Positions 35,600 through 44,148 of a DNA stretch of 64,000 nucleotides are shown here, one piece after another. The DNA comes from JBOGVZ01 sp050692985. Its GTDB lineage: Bacteria > Actinomycetota > UBA4738 > CALAEC01. The stretch covers positions 87,290 to 151,289 of the forward strand of contig JBOGVZ010000061.1 in assembly GCA_050692985.1 (NCBI GenBank), in the 5' to 3' direction. The translations under genes were made by a program, and so were the position numbers. The notes under the pieces are model-generated. The model saw only the letters and a program-made list of their open reading frames with translations, made no database searches and was not told the origin of the DNA. The number at the start of each line of letters is the position of its first letter. Position 1 is the stretch's first letter.

Positions 35600-37690
35600 T
35601 CACGGCTCCTCAGGAGGCTCCTCGGTGGGCGACGGCGACGGCGGGGGCGGGGGCGAGGGCGGCGTCGGGGACGGTGGAGGCTTGGGCGACTTCTTCGGCT
35701 CCTTGGTCGGCTCCTCGGTGGGCTCCTCGGTGGGCTCAGGGGAGGGCGCCGGTATGGGGGCCGACCCCGAGATCAGCTCCCCGGTGAACTCCGGCGTGGC
35801 GAACGGCTGCGGATCGAGACCGGAGTGGACGGCGGCCATGAACTCGTGCCAGATCGGGGCCGCCACCGAACCTCCGGTGGCCCCCGGCATCGGCGTGCGG
35901 GCGTCGGGATGGCCCACCCACACGCACGCGGCCACTTCCGAGGACGCCCCGCAGAACCACACGTCCGAGTCGTCGTCGGTGGTGCCGGTCTTGCCGAACA
36001 CCTCGAACCCCAGGCCGCCGGCGGCGGTTCCGGTCCCGCCGCTCACCACGGCCTTCATCGTGTAGATCGCCTGGAGCGCCTCGTTCTGCTGCAGGATCCG
36101 CTGCCCCCTGGTGCCGTTGCGGTGGATCACGTCGCCGTCCGGTCCCCTGATGAGCCGAACCGGGGTGGCACGCCGATGGATCCCCAGCGAGGCGAAGGAC
36201 GCGTAGGCCTCGGTCATCTCCAGCGGGGAGACCTCCTTCGTGCCGAGGGTGATCGAGCACGGGGCCGGGTCCCCCAGGTCGCTGCGGATGCCCATGTCGC
36301 GGGCCAGCTCGGCCACGGCGTCGGGCCCGACCTCCACCACGAGCTGGGCGAAGATCGTGTTCACGGAGTTCGCGGTGGCCTGCACCAGGTCCATGGTCCC
36401 GGCCCCGGAGTCCGAGTAGTTGCCCGGCTCCCAGCCACCGCACCTGGGGTCATCGATGCTGATCTTCCCCGGGCCGCTGAACACCGAGCGCAGCGAGACG
36501 CCCTGCTTGATGGCCGCGGCCAGGGTGAACGGCTTGAACGCGGAGCCCGACTGCCGGCCGGTCCCCCCGTCGCCCGTGGCCAGGTTCACCTGGGCCTGCC
36601 GGAAGTCCCGGCCGCCGACCATGGCCCGCACCTCCCCGGTATCGACGTCGATGGCCACCAGGGCGGCCGCGGGCGTTCCGGGATCGAGGCTCAGGCGGTT
36701 CGCGATGGCGGTCTCGGCCGCCTCCTGCCAGGCGGCGTCCAGGGTGCCCCGGATCCGGAAGCCGCCGGTGAAGGTGTCGCCGCCGTACTTCCGCTCCATG
36801 TACCGCCGCGTGTAGTCGATGTAGTACGCGGCCGGGCTGCGCTCGAACCCCTTCCTGGCGCCGACGGTGTGGACCCCCTTCTGCTTCAGGCGCCCGGCCC
36901 GCTCGGGCTCCAGGAAGCCGAGCTGGGCCATCCGGTCGAGCACGTAGTTGCGGCGGACGGCGGAGTTGTCCGGGTTGTCCCGCGGGTCGAACAGCTCGGG
37001 ACCGCTGATCAGCCCGGCCAGGGTGGCCGACTGGAGCACGTTGAGCCCGCGGGCCCGCTTCCCGAAGTAGGTCTGGGCGGCGGCCTCCATCCCGTAGGCC
37101 CCCTCGCCCAGGTAGATCGTGTTGAGGTACCGCTCCAGGATCTCGTCCTTCGACAGGGCCCGCTCGAGCTTCATCGCCAGCAGGACCTCCTTGATCTTCC
37201 GGGTGTAGGTGCGCTCCGTGCCGACCTCCTGGGGATAGACGTTGCGCACGTACTGCTGGGTGATCGTGGAGCCACCCTGGGTGATCTCGCCGCCGGTCAC
37301 GTTGGCCCAGGCGGCCCGGATGATCCCGGTGACGCTGACGCCCCCGTGGCGGTAGAAGCCCGCGTCCTCGGCGGCCAGGACGGCCTCGATCAGGTGCCGG
37401 GGCATGTCCTCGAGGTCGATGGGCTGGCGGTCCACGCCGGCTTCGAACCTGGTCAGCTCCTTGCCGTTCACGTCGAACAGGATCGAGGTCTGGTCCTGGG
37501 GAAGGTCGAGCTGAAGCGGGAGCTGCGTGTAGACGAAGCTCAGCGCGGGGACCACGGCGACGACGGCCCCGAGCGGCGGGGTCCACAGCCACCAGTAGCG
37601 CCGGAAGAACCCCCGCTTCCTCGTCTTCTTGGGTTTCGGCTTCGCCGCGTGTCGCCGAGCGCCTCGTCGGGGAAGCGTCTTGGTCGCCAC
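35600..37690 (-). CDS. Class A penicillin-binding protein (transglycosylase-transpeptidase)
   Basis: A 696-residue bifunctional PBP. A basic N-terminus and one helix (PPLGAVVAVVPALSFVYTQL) precede a GT51 domain (AVLAAEDAGFYRHGGVSVTG with the catalytic Glu; GGSTITQQYVRN; KLERALSKDEILERYLNTIY). The transpeptidase has SxxK in RQSGSAFKPFTL, SxN in ATANSVNT and KTGT in VFGKTGTTDD. The Pro/Glu/Ser-rich tail after res 640 is likely disordered. GTG start at 37690. It polymerises and cross-links peptidoglycan; synteny suggests the PonA1 equivalent. Confidence 0.93.
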   Translation of the reverse strand: MATKTLPRRGARRHAAKPKPKKTRKRGFFRRYWWLWTPPLGAVVAVVPALSFVYTQLPLQLDLPQDQTSILFDVNGKELTRFEAGVDRQPIDLEDMPRHLIEAVLAAEDAGFYRHGGVSVTGIIRAAWANVTGGEITQGGSTITQQYVRNVYPQEVGTERTYTRKIKEVLLAMKLERALSKDEILERYLNTIYLGEGAYGMEAAAQTYFGKRARGLNVLQSATLAGLISGPELFDPRDNPDNSAVRRNYVLDRMAQLGFLEPERAGRLKQKGVHTVGARKGFERSPAAYYIDYTRRYMERKYGGDTFTGGFRIRGTLDAAWQEAAETAIANRLSLDPGTPAAALVAIDVDTGEVRAMVGGRDFRQAQVNLATGDGGTGRQSGSAFKPFTLAAAIKQGVSLRSVFSGPGKISIDDPRCGGWEPGNYSDSGAGTMDLVQATANSVNTIFAQLVVEVGPDAVAELARDMGIRSDLGDPAPCSITLGTKEVSPLEMTEAYASFASLGIHRRATPVRLIRGPDGDVIHRNGTRGQRILQQNEALQAIYTMKAVVSGGTGTAAGGLGFEVFGKTGTTDDDSDVWFCGASSEVAACVWVGHPDARTPMPGATGGSVAAPIWHEFMAAVHSGLDPQPFATPEFTGELISGSAPIPAPSPEPTEEPTEEPTKEPKKSPKPPPSPTPPSPPPPPSPSPTEEPPEEP

Positions 37691-37763
37691 GGGCCACGAT
37701 TGTACCCGCTCGATCCCCCGATCCGATCCCGTGGCCGCGAATCCGGGCGAACCGGTCGAGCCC

Positions 37764-39425
37764 CTACAGGAAGCCGGCCGCGGAGCCCAGGAACAGCAGC
37801 CGGATGGCCATGACCACCGCGGCGGCCTCCACCACCAGGGCCACTCCGAAGCCCAGGGCCAGGGCCGAGGCCCGGGCCACCACCGCCTCCCCGCGGCGGC
37901 GGACCGCGGCCACCGGACCGCTCCGCGGCGGCCTCCGGCGGGTGGGTCGCAGCGGCGCGAACCCCGGGGAGGGGTCCCGGAAGCCCCGGCCAACGAGGAC
38001 CACGGCCACCACCACCGCCAGCGCGGGGGCGGCGGCCACCAGCAGGTGGGAGCCGGGCAGAGCGGGGAGCGCCGGGGCACCGGCCGAGGGGAGGACCGCC
38101 GGGAGCCCGAGCTCCTGCTCGATCCGCACCCACCAGCCGATCCCCAGTCGGACCGGCTGGGTCCCCATGTACAGCAGGGCCACGGCGGCCGGAACGCCCA
38201 GGACCGTGGCGGCGGGCCTCGGTCGGGCCCACCGCAACAGGGCCACCGCGCCGAGGATCGCCAGGCCCAGACCCAGCGCCGCCCCGCCGGCCGCCAGGCC
38301 CGCCAGGGGGCGGCCCCGGACGGCGGCCAGCGAGAGGGACAGCCACGCGCCCGGGAACCCCCCGCCGACCGGGGCCGCGGCCACCGAGGCGACCGCCACC
38401 CCCAGGGCCAGGGCGCCCGCGGCCGACCGGACCGGGCGGCGATCCCGGGGGTCGTTCGCGAACCACCGGACCGGAGGAGCCGCCTCGGCCAGCGCGGTCG
38501 CCGCCCCGGCAGCGACGAGCACCGCGGGGAACGCCACCAGGAAGGCCCGGGCCCCGACCGCACCCCCGAGGCCGAGGGCCACGAACGGCACCCCCGCGCC
38601 GGCCCCGATCAGGGCCGCCACCGCACCCGAGGGCCGGCGGGACAGGACCCCGGCCGCCCCGGCCGCCAGCACGGCTGCCGCCCCGGCGGCAGCCAGCACC
38701 GCCATACGCCCGGCCCCGCCCATGGCCAGCCCGGCCATGGCCGCCAGCGCCAGGGCCTGCCCGCGCAGGACCGCCGACACGGGGCCGGCCGCACCGTCGG
38801 CGGCAACGAGGCGCCAGGTGGCCAGGCCGGGGAGCGCCCCGGCCTTGGCCGCCGCCGCGGCCAGGAGCAACGCGGGCCCCAGGCCCGAGTCCGGCCCCAC
38901 CACCGTGCTCCCGGTGCGGGCGAAGATCACGGACAGCCCGAGGAGCGCGGCCCCGTCGGCGGCGGCCAGCGTGAGGTGCCCCCGGACGTCGGGACGGCCG
39001 GTGGCCGACAGGCCGGCCAGCACCGCCGCCAGGGTGGGGACCGGCACGGCCAGCCCCACCACGACCAGGCTGGTGGACCACGCCGCCACGACCAGCGCCG
39101 AGGCCGACGCGGCCGTCCCCACCACCGCGGCCGGGACCTCGCCGGCCCGGCGAGCCTCGGCCCGCGTCACGGCCAGGAGGATGCCCACCTCGGCCGCCAC
39201 CACCACGGAGGACGTGAGCAGGGTGGGCTCCAGCCCCTCCCAGGCCGGGGCCTCCCCCCGGTACGCCATCCACAGCACCCACCACGCGGCCGCGTGCCCG
39301 CCGCCCGCGAGGGCACCGGCCACCGCTCGGCGGGCCCACCTCGAGCGGGCGAAGGCCAGCCAGGCCAGCCCGGCGACGGCCGGGCCGAACACCGCGGCCT
39401 GGAGGATCAGGACCCCTCGGCTCAT
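37764..39425 (-). CDS. Divergent NuoL/M/N-like antiporter subunit
   Basis: A 553-residue protein with about 14 hydrophobic segments, very rich in Ala and Gly. The stretch LLLAAAAAKAGALPGLATWR followed by AADGAAGPVSAVLRGQALAL aligns by eye with the core of complex I antiporter subunits (KxGxxPFHxWLPxAxxGPTPVSALLH), keeping the helix-7 lysine but replacing the motif histidine by arginine. It is probably a cation/proton-conducting or assembly subunit of a complex I- or hydrogenase-related machine, but no soluble partner is nearby. It starts 10 bp after the NuoH-like gene. Confidence 0.6.
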   Translation of the reverse strand: MSRGVLILQAAVFGPAVAGLAWLAFARSRWARRAVAGALAGGGHAAAWWVLWMAYRGEAPAWEGLEPTLLTSSVVVAAEVGILLAVTRAEARRAGEVPAAVVGTAASASALVVAAWSTSLVVVGLAVPVPTLAAVLAGLSATGRPDVRGHLTLAAADGAALLGLSVIFARTGSTVVGPDSGLGPALLLAAAAAKAGALPGLATWRLVAADGAAGPVSAVLRGQALALAAMAGLAMGGAGRMAVLAAAGAAAVLAAGAAGVLSRRPSGAVAALIGAGAGVPFVALGLGGAVGARAFLVAFPAVLVAAGAATALAEAAPPVRWFANDPRDRRPVRSAAGALALGVAVASVAAAPVGGGFPGAWLSLSLAAVRGRPLAGLAAGGAALGLGLAILGAVALLRWARPRPAATVLGVPAAVALLYMGTQPVRLGIGWWVRIEQELGLPAVLPSAGAPALPALPGSHLLVAAAPALAVVVAVVLVGRGFRDPSPGFAPLRPTRRRPPRSGPVAAVRRRGEAVVARASALALGFGVALVVEAAAVVMAIRLLFLGSAAGFL

Positions 39426-39435
39426 CCGGCCCCCT

Positions 39436-40287
39436 TCACGCCAGCACCACCAGGACCACGGCGGCCGCGGCCAGGCCCGAAGCGGCCAGGGCCATGAGGC
39501 CGCGCCGGGCGACCAGACCGGCCGCCGCGTCGGCCGCTCCCAGGACCGCGGCCCCGGCGATGGCGGCGCCGGCGAACGCCAGGAGGTCCGTGGCCCGGCT
39601 GCCGGGCCCCACACCGGCCACCACCGCCGCGCCCACCAGGGCCGTGGCGCCGGCCAGCGACCACCGGCACAGGGCCACCAGGGCCGCCGAGGAGGACGGC
39701 CGCCCCGCGCCCCGGCGGGTCTGGGCGACCGGGGCCAGCCGGAGCGCTCCGGCAACCACCAGGGCCACCGCCGCCGCCGCAAGCCCGATGGCCGCCACCG
39801 GCGGCCCCACCGCGATCCCCGGCCCCAGCACCTGCTGTACCCCCACCACGGACCCCAGACCGGTGGCCCGCCACCTCAGGAACGCCGCACCCAGGGCAAC
39901 CACGAAGGCGGGCTCGGCCGCCGCGGCCACGGTCCGCCCGGCGGCCACCCGCCCGTCCGCCGCCCGGGTCCCGGGATCGGAGGCGGCCACCTGACCGCCG
40001 GCGGCGGCCATCGCCAGCGAGAGGTACAGGAGCACCGCGGAGCCCGGACCCCGACCGATGGCCGAGGCCGCGACCAGGGACGCGCCCACCAGGGCGGCCG
40101 CCCCCCCGCCCGCCTCGACCACGGTGAGGCGTTCCCGGCGGGCGGCCATGCGGCGAAGGTGGATCCACGGTGCGGTCACCGGTCCCCACCACGGAGGTGG
40201 GCCGCCGGCGAGCCGCCGGACGAGCCCCGCCGCGGCCGCGGCCACCGCTCCCAGGACGAGCGCCACCGGCAGCCCGACGGCGGCCAT
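39436..40287 (-). CDS. Divergent NuoH/HycD-like membrane subunit
   Basis: A 283-residue polytopic protein. The opening (VRRLAGGPPPWWGPVTAPWI and HLRRMAARRERLTVVEAGGG) resembles the RLQGRxGPPxxQPxxDLxKL loop of NuoH and of formate-hydrogenlyase subunit 4, but the acidic quinone-site residues are not obvious. About eight helices follow, Ala/Gly/Val-rich. Together with the next gene it makes a two-gene membrane module. The resemblance is weak, and an unrelated transporter cannot be excluded. Confidence 0.45.
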   Translation of the reverse strand: MAAVGLPVALVLGAVAAAAAGLVRRLAGGPPPWWGPVTAPWIHLRRMAARRERLTVVEAGGGAAALVGASLVAASAIGRGPGSAVLLYLSLAMAAAGGQVAASDPGTRAADGRVAAGRTVAAAAEPAFVVALGAAFLRWRATGLGSVVGVQQVLGPGIAVGPPVAAIGLAAAAVALVVAGALRLAPVAQTRRGAGRPSSSAALVALCRWSLAGATALVGAAVVAGVGPGSRATDLLAFAGAAIAGAAVLGAADAAAGLVARRGLMALAASGLAAAAVVLVVLA

Positions 40288-40338
40288 CAGGGCACGGTCA
40301 GCGGAAGGATGGGTGCGGGCCGGGCCGGCGCTCGCCGA

Positions 40339-40749
40339 TCACCCGGCGCTGCGACCCACAAAGGCCTCGGTGAGGTGGTTCCAGGAGCAGCCGGTGCAGA
40401 CCTCGACCACGTAGCAGGCCCCGCCCTCGCACCGAGCGGTGATCGCCAGGGCCTTGTCAATGGCCCACACGCGGCCGTTGTCGCGCTTGAGCTCGTCGGC
40501 GTAGACGTAGGCCAGGAGGCGGAGGTCGGAACGGTGGCACACCGGGCAGGGCCGGGAGGTGGGCTGCCCCATGTGCCGGGCCGCCCGGAGCAGCTCGGGA
40601 TGGGCGTCGCACAGCTCGTGGATCGACATGAGCCCCCGGCGGGCCTGGCGGAGGAGGGCACGCTTGGCCAGCGTGTAGTCCACGATCCCCAGCTTCTGCC
40701 GGGCCGTGGCCTCCCTCCGGGCGTCCTCGGCCTGCGCCACGCCGGCCAT
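40339..40749 (-). CDS. DUF5318 protein with zinc-finger cysteines
   Basis: A 136-residue protein. An N-terminal helical part (GIVDYTLAKRALLRQARRGL, SIHELCDAHPELLRAARHMG) is followed by CPVCHRSD and a later EVCTGCSWNHL with another Cys pair region, consistent with DUF5318, a family restricted to Actinomycetota. The mycobacterial member, Rv0049, lies beside ponA1, as here (with two genes inserted). It possibly binds zinc; function unknown. It is divergent from the gene at 40837. Confidence 0.8.
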   Translation of the reverse strand: MAGVAQAEDARREATARQKLGIVDYTLAKRALLRQARRGLMSIHELCDAHPELLRAARHMGQPTSRPCPVCHRSDLRLLAYVYADELKRDNGRVWAIDKALAITARCEGGACYVVEVCTGCSWNHLTEAFVGRSAG

Positions 40750-40820
40750 TCTACCCGCCGCCACCCCCCGCGACCGGAGCGGCCGGACGGCCGGACGGGT
40801 GCCCGTCGCCGGTTCCCGTG

Positions 40821-40826
40821 TAATCT
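40821..40826 (+). promoter_or_regulatory. Candidate -10 element (TAATCT)
   Basis: TAATCT ends 10 bp before the ATG at 40837, without a Shine-Dalgarno sequence between, suggesting a leaderless or very short-leader transcript. The preceding bases are GTG, giving the extended form GTGTAATCT. Confidence 0.4.
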
Positions 40827-40836
40827 TGTAATCGCC

Positions 40837-41376
40837 ATGGCCGCGACCACGTCCGAGCTCGCCACGGAGCTGGCGACGTGGTTCGCCGGCCGGGTGCCGG
40901 GCGACTGGTTCGTCGGTCCGCCCGAGGTGACCTGCGACCGCGAGGAGGTCATCGTGGCGGGGCGGCTCGCCCAGCCCGACTTCCCGAGGGGAGCCACGGC
41001 CGCGGCCAAGCGCGCCGCCCGCGCCGCGCGCATCCAGCGCTTCCGGGAGGACACGCGCGACCGAAGGATCGGGATCGCCCTGGAGGCGGAGCACCTGTGG
41101 AACCGAAAGGTGTCCTGGGGGGCGGAGTGCGGTGACGTGCGCCAGCCGTTCACCACGCTGAGCCTCCCGGTGATGACCCGGCTGCGGATGGACGAGCGGG
41201 CCGTCCTCGACACCCTGGTGGATGCCGGCGTGGCCCGCAGCCGCAGCGACGCCCTGGCGTGGTGCGCGCGGATGGTGGGGGCGAACCAGGAGGCCTGGCT
41301 GGCCGACCTCCGCGCCGCCTTCGAGGAGGTGGAGCGGGTCCGGGCCGCCGGCCCCGGCGCGGAGGAGACCGCATGA
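40837..41376 (+). CDS. Conserved-looking hypothetical protein with ribbon-helix-helix-like region
   Basis: A 179-residue soluble protein. The N-terminal half has a small alpha/beta region (ELATWFAGRVPGDWFVGPPE) and the block LEAEHLWNRKVSWGAECGDV; the C-terminal half (QPFTTLSLPVMTRLRMDERA, VLDTLVDAGVARSRSDALAW) looks like a strand followed by two helices, as in ribbon-helix-helix DNA-binding proteins. No family name is offered. Its stop overlaps the HtrA start (ATGA), so it is translationally coupled to the protease. Confidence 0.6.
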   Translation: MAATTSELATELATWFAGRVPGDWFVGPPEVTCDREEVIVAGRLAQPDFPRGATAAAKRAARAARIQRFREDTRDRRIGIALEAEHLWNRKVSWGAECGDVRQPFTTLSLPVMTRLRMDERAVLDTLVDAGVARSRSDALAWCARMVGANQEAWLADLRAAFEEVERVRAAGPGAEETA

Positions 41377-42380
41377 CGAGGTTCGTGGACGCGATCCTGG
41401 CCGGCCCACCGGCGGACGGCGACCGTCCCGGGAACGGCGCGGACCGCGAGGCCCTGGATGCCTATTCCACCGTGGTCACCTCGGTGGCCGAGCGCCTGAT
41501 CCCTTCGGTGGCCAGCCTGCGGGTGGTGCGCCGGGTCCGGGGGGCGCGGCGGGCGGAGGGGAGCGGCTCCGCGGTGGTGATCACCCCGGACGGGTTCCTG
41601 TTGACCTCGAACCACGTGATCTCCGCCGCGGACGGCAGCACGGCCTCGTTCGTGGACGGCCGCGAGCTCGAGGTCGACGTCGTGGGCGTCGACCCCCTGT
41701 CGGACCTGGCGGTGATCCGGGTGTCCGGGTCCGACCTGCCGGCCGCGGACCTCGGGGACGCCGACCGGCTCCGGGTGGGCCAGCTGGTGGTGGCCATCGG
41801 CAACCCGCTGGGGTTCACCGGCTCGGTCACCGCCGGGGTGGTCAGCGCGCTGGGCCGGGCCTTCCCCGCCAGGGCCGGGTCCGCCACCCGGATCGTGGAG
41901 AACGTCATCCAGACCGATGCCGCCCTGAATCCCGGGAACTCCGGCGGGGCGCTGTCGGACGGCCGCGGAGCGGTGGTGGGGATCAACACGGCGGTTGCCG
42001 GGATCGGGCTGGGCCTGGCCGTGCCGATCAACGCCACCACCCGGCGCATCATCACCGCGCTGATGGGCGAGGGGCGGTACCGGCGAGCCTACCTGGGGAT
42101 CGCCGGGGGGCCGCGGCCCCTGCCCCCCAAGGTGGCCACCGAGGTTGGCCGGGAGGTGGGCGTCGAGGTCGTGGAGGTCGTCACCGGCAGCCCCGCGGAC
42201 AGGGCCGGGCTTCGGCCCGAGGACCTGATCCTGGACGTGGGCGGCGAGCCGGTGGGCAGCGCCCGCGACCTCCAGCGGCTGATGGCCTCCGAGGCCATCG
42301 GCCGCACCGTCCCCGTCCGGGTGGTCCGCGGGGGACGGATGGTCACGCTGGAGGCCACGCCGATCGAGCTGGAGGGCTGA
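41373..42380 (+). CDS. Trypsin-like serine protease with PDZ domain (HtrA/DegP family)
   Basis: A 335-residue protein with the triad His (LLTSNHVISAADG), Asp (VDPLSDLAVIRVSG) and Ser (ALNPGNSGGALSDGRG), followed by a PDZ domain (VEVVTGSPADRAGLRPEDLI). There is no signal peptide or anchor, so it is probably cytoplasmic, unlike classical DegP. It is part of a four-gene run (40837-43462) joined by overlaps or 3-bp gaps. Substrates are unknown. Confidence 0.88.
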   Translation: MTRFVDAILAGPPADGDRPGNGADREALDAYSTVVTSVAERLIPSVASLRVVRRVRGARRAEGSGSAVVITPDGFLLTSNHVISAADGSTASFVDGRELEVDVVGVDPLSDLAVIRVSGSDLPAADLGDADRLRVGQLVVAIGNPLGFTGSVTAGVVSALGRAFPARAGSATRIVENVIQTDAALNPGNSGGALSDGRGAVVGINTAVAGIGLGLAVPINATTRRIITALMGEGRYRRAYLGIAGGPRPLPPKVATEVGREVGVEVVEVVTGSPADRAGLRPEDLILDVGGEPVGSARDLQRLMASEAIGRTVPVRVVRGGRMVTLEATPIELEG

Positions 42381-42383
42381 GCC

Positions 42384-43253
42384 GTGGTGCGGTTCGGCGT
42401 CAGCATCAACGCCTCGGCGGAGCCGAGGACCGACCCCGTGGCCGAGGCCCGGCACGCCGAGGACCTCGGCTTCGACCTGGTCACGGTGACCGACCACCTG
42501 CCCGGCACCCGCCCCACCCACGAGACGTGGACCCTGCTGACCTGGCTGGCGGCGGCCACCGAGCGGATCGGCGTGGGGACGAACGTGCTGGGCCTGCCCT
42601 ACCGCCACCCCGCGGTGACCGCCAAGATGGCCGCCTCCCTGGACCGCCTGTCCGGCGGTCGGCTGGTGCTGGGGCTGGGAGCCGGCGGCTCCAACCGGGA
42701 GTTCGAGGCGTTCGGCCTGCCCGTCCGCGAGCCGAAGGACAAGATCGACGCGTTCGAGGAGGCCCTGTGGATCATCCGGGGGCTGTGGACCGAGGACGCC
42801 TTCACCTACCGGGGGCGCCACTACCAGGTCCGCGAGGCCACCATCGAACCCAAGCCCGACCGGGAGATCCCCGTGTGGCTGGGGACCTACGGGAGGCGGG
42901 CGGTGGCGCTGACGGGCCGGGTGGCCCAGGGATGGATCCCCTCGATGCGGTTCCTGCCCCCCGAGGGATGGGGGGCCGTCCGCGACCGGGTCCGGACCGC
43001 CGCCGAGGAAGCAGGCCGGGACCCGGACGCCATCGACTACGCCTACAACGTGGCGGTCCGGGTCGATCCCCGCTCCGACCCCCGGGAGCACGTGATCGCC
43101 GGCGACCCGGGGAAGGTGGCCGACGAGCTGGCCCGTCTGGCGACCATGGGAATCACGTTCTTCAACCTGTGGCCCGTGGGCGAGCCGGCCGACCAGCGCG
43201 AGCGGTTCGCCCGAGAGGTCATCCCCGCGTTCCGCAGTACGATCGGGCCATGA
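42384..43253 (+). CDS. LLM-class (F420-type) flavin-dependent oxidoreductase
   Basis: A 289-residue luciferase-like monooxygenase fold. MVRFGVSINASAEPRTDPVA, ARHAEDLGFDLVTVTDHLPG, GVGTNVLGLPYRHPAVTAKM, and GGRLVLGLGAGGSNREFEAF are typical of the F420-dependent LLM subgroup of Actinomycetota. It uses a reduced deazaflavin or FMN; the substrate is unknown. GTG start 3 bp after the htrA stop; the stop overlaps the next ATG. Confidence 0.88.
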   Translation: MVRFGVSINASAEPRTDPVAEARHAEDLGFDLVTVTDHLPGTRPTHETWTLLTWLAAATERIGVGTNVLGLPYRHPAVTAKMAASLDRLSGGRLVLGLGAGGSNREFEAFGLPVREPKDKIDAFEEALWIIRGLWTEDAFTYRGRHYQVREATIEPKPDREIPVWLGTYGRRAVALTGRVAQGWIPSMRFLPPEGWGAVRDRVRTAAEEAGRDPDAIDYAYNVAVRVDPRSDPREHVIAGDPGKVADELARLATMGITFFNLWPVGEPADQRERFAREVIPAFRSTIGP

Positions 43254-43462
43254 AGGGCGACCGGGTCGAGGTGCTGGTGGACGCGGGAGCCGGGGTCCAG
43301 CGGTACGAGATCGAGGCCACGAAGAGCGGACGGCGGGTGGAGGTCTCGACCGCCCGGGGCGTCGTCGAGGTGTCGGAGGTCACCCGCACCGGACAGGTCG
43401 TCCGGACCGGCCGGTTCATGGCCGCCCGGGTGATCTCGATCGTCGAGCACCCCGCGCGCTGA
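43250..43462 (+). CDS. Small basic beta-rich protein, unknown
   Basis: 70 residues, MKGDRVEVLVDAGAGVQRYE with repeated short strands (GRRVEVSTARGVVEVSEVTR) and a final RFMAARVISIVEHPAR. ATG overlaps the stop of the oxidoreductase. It may adopt a small barrel; no family is recognised. It is the last gene of the run. Confidence 0.65.
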   Translation: MKGDRVEVLVDAGAGVQRYEIEATKSGRRVEVSTARGVVEVSEVTRTGQVVRTGRFMAARVISIVEHPAR

Positions 43463-43472
43463 CCCCGACGAA

Positions 43473-44141
43473 TCACCCCGTGAGCCCGGCCGGCTCCACG
43501 TGCCACGGCTCGTGCGACACCGGGAACCCCAGGCCGCACGACGCCGCCTCCCGGTGGGCGGCCCGGCGGGCCGCGTCCGAGGCGAACCCCAGGTCCGCGG
43601 CCAGCCCCCGCTCGTGGTTCGAGTGGCCCGGCGGCGCGGCCAGGTGCGGCTTGTGCCGGTACAGGGCCGCCTGCTGGGCGCGGGTGCGGAAGCCGGAGAC
43701 GATCGACAGCCCCCGGACCCGGGCGAACAGGCAGGACAGGCGGGCGGCGAACATCGGCCGGAGCCCCTCGCTCCGGGCGGGGGCGGCCACCACCGCCCGG
43801 GCCGAGGCGGTGACGGTCCGGACCTGGCCGAGGAGCGGAAGGTGGACGTCGAGCTCCACGGTGACCACCACGTCGTCGCCGCCGGGGTCGCACCGGCACG
43901 CCACCAGACTGGCCCCGTCCAGCTCGGCGTACTCCGCGGCCACCTCGGCCGGCGACCGGTCCGAGGGCACCACCAGCTCCTGCGCCGCCGCCAGGGCGGC
44001 CGCGTCGGCGGCGGCCTGGGCCCGGCCCCGGGCGGCGGAGGCCCGGGCCACGTCGGCCCCGAACGCGGCCAGGATCGCGGCGAACCCCAGCGCCACCATC
44101 AGCACCAGCGAGGCGCTCCCGCGCGAAGCCATCCGGCCCAT
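43473..44141 (-). CDS. TadG-like N-terminus fused to a VanY-type D,D-carboxypeptidase domain
   Basis: 222 residues. The N-terminus (GSASLVLMVALGFAAILAAF then SAARGRAQAAADAAALAAAQ) is the TadE/TadG pseudopilin-like helix of Tad pilus loci. The C-terminal third is a VanY/M15 peptidase: GLSIVSGFRTRAQQAALYRH, the zinc motif GHSNHERGLAADLGF (SxHxxGxAxD) and the second histidine in SHEPWHVEPAG. It is the last gene of the pilus operon. The fusion suggests local peptidoglycan trimming during pilus passage; this is inference. Confidence 0.8.
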   Translation of the reverse strand: MGRMASRGSASLVLMVALGFAAILAAFGADVARASAARGRAQAAADAAALAAAQELVVPSDRSPAEVAAEYAELDGASLVACRCDPGGDDVVVTVELDVHLPLLGQVRTVTASARAVVAAPARSEGLRPMFAARLSCLFARVRGLSIVSGFRTRAQQAALYRHKPHLAAPPGHSNHERGLAADLGFASDAARRAAHREAASCGLGFPVSHEPWHVEPAGLTG

Positions 44142-44148
44142 CGGCCCG

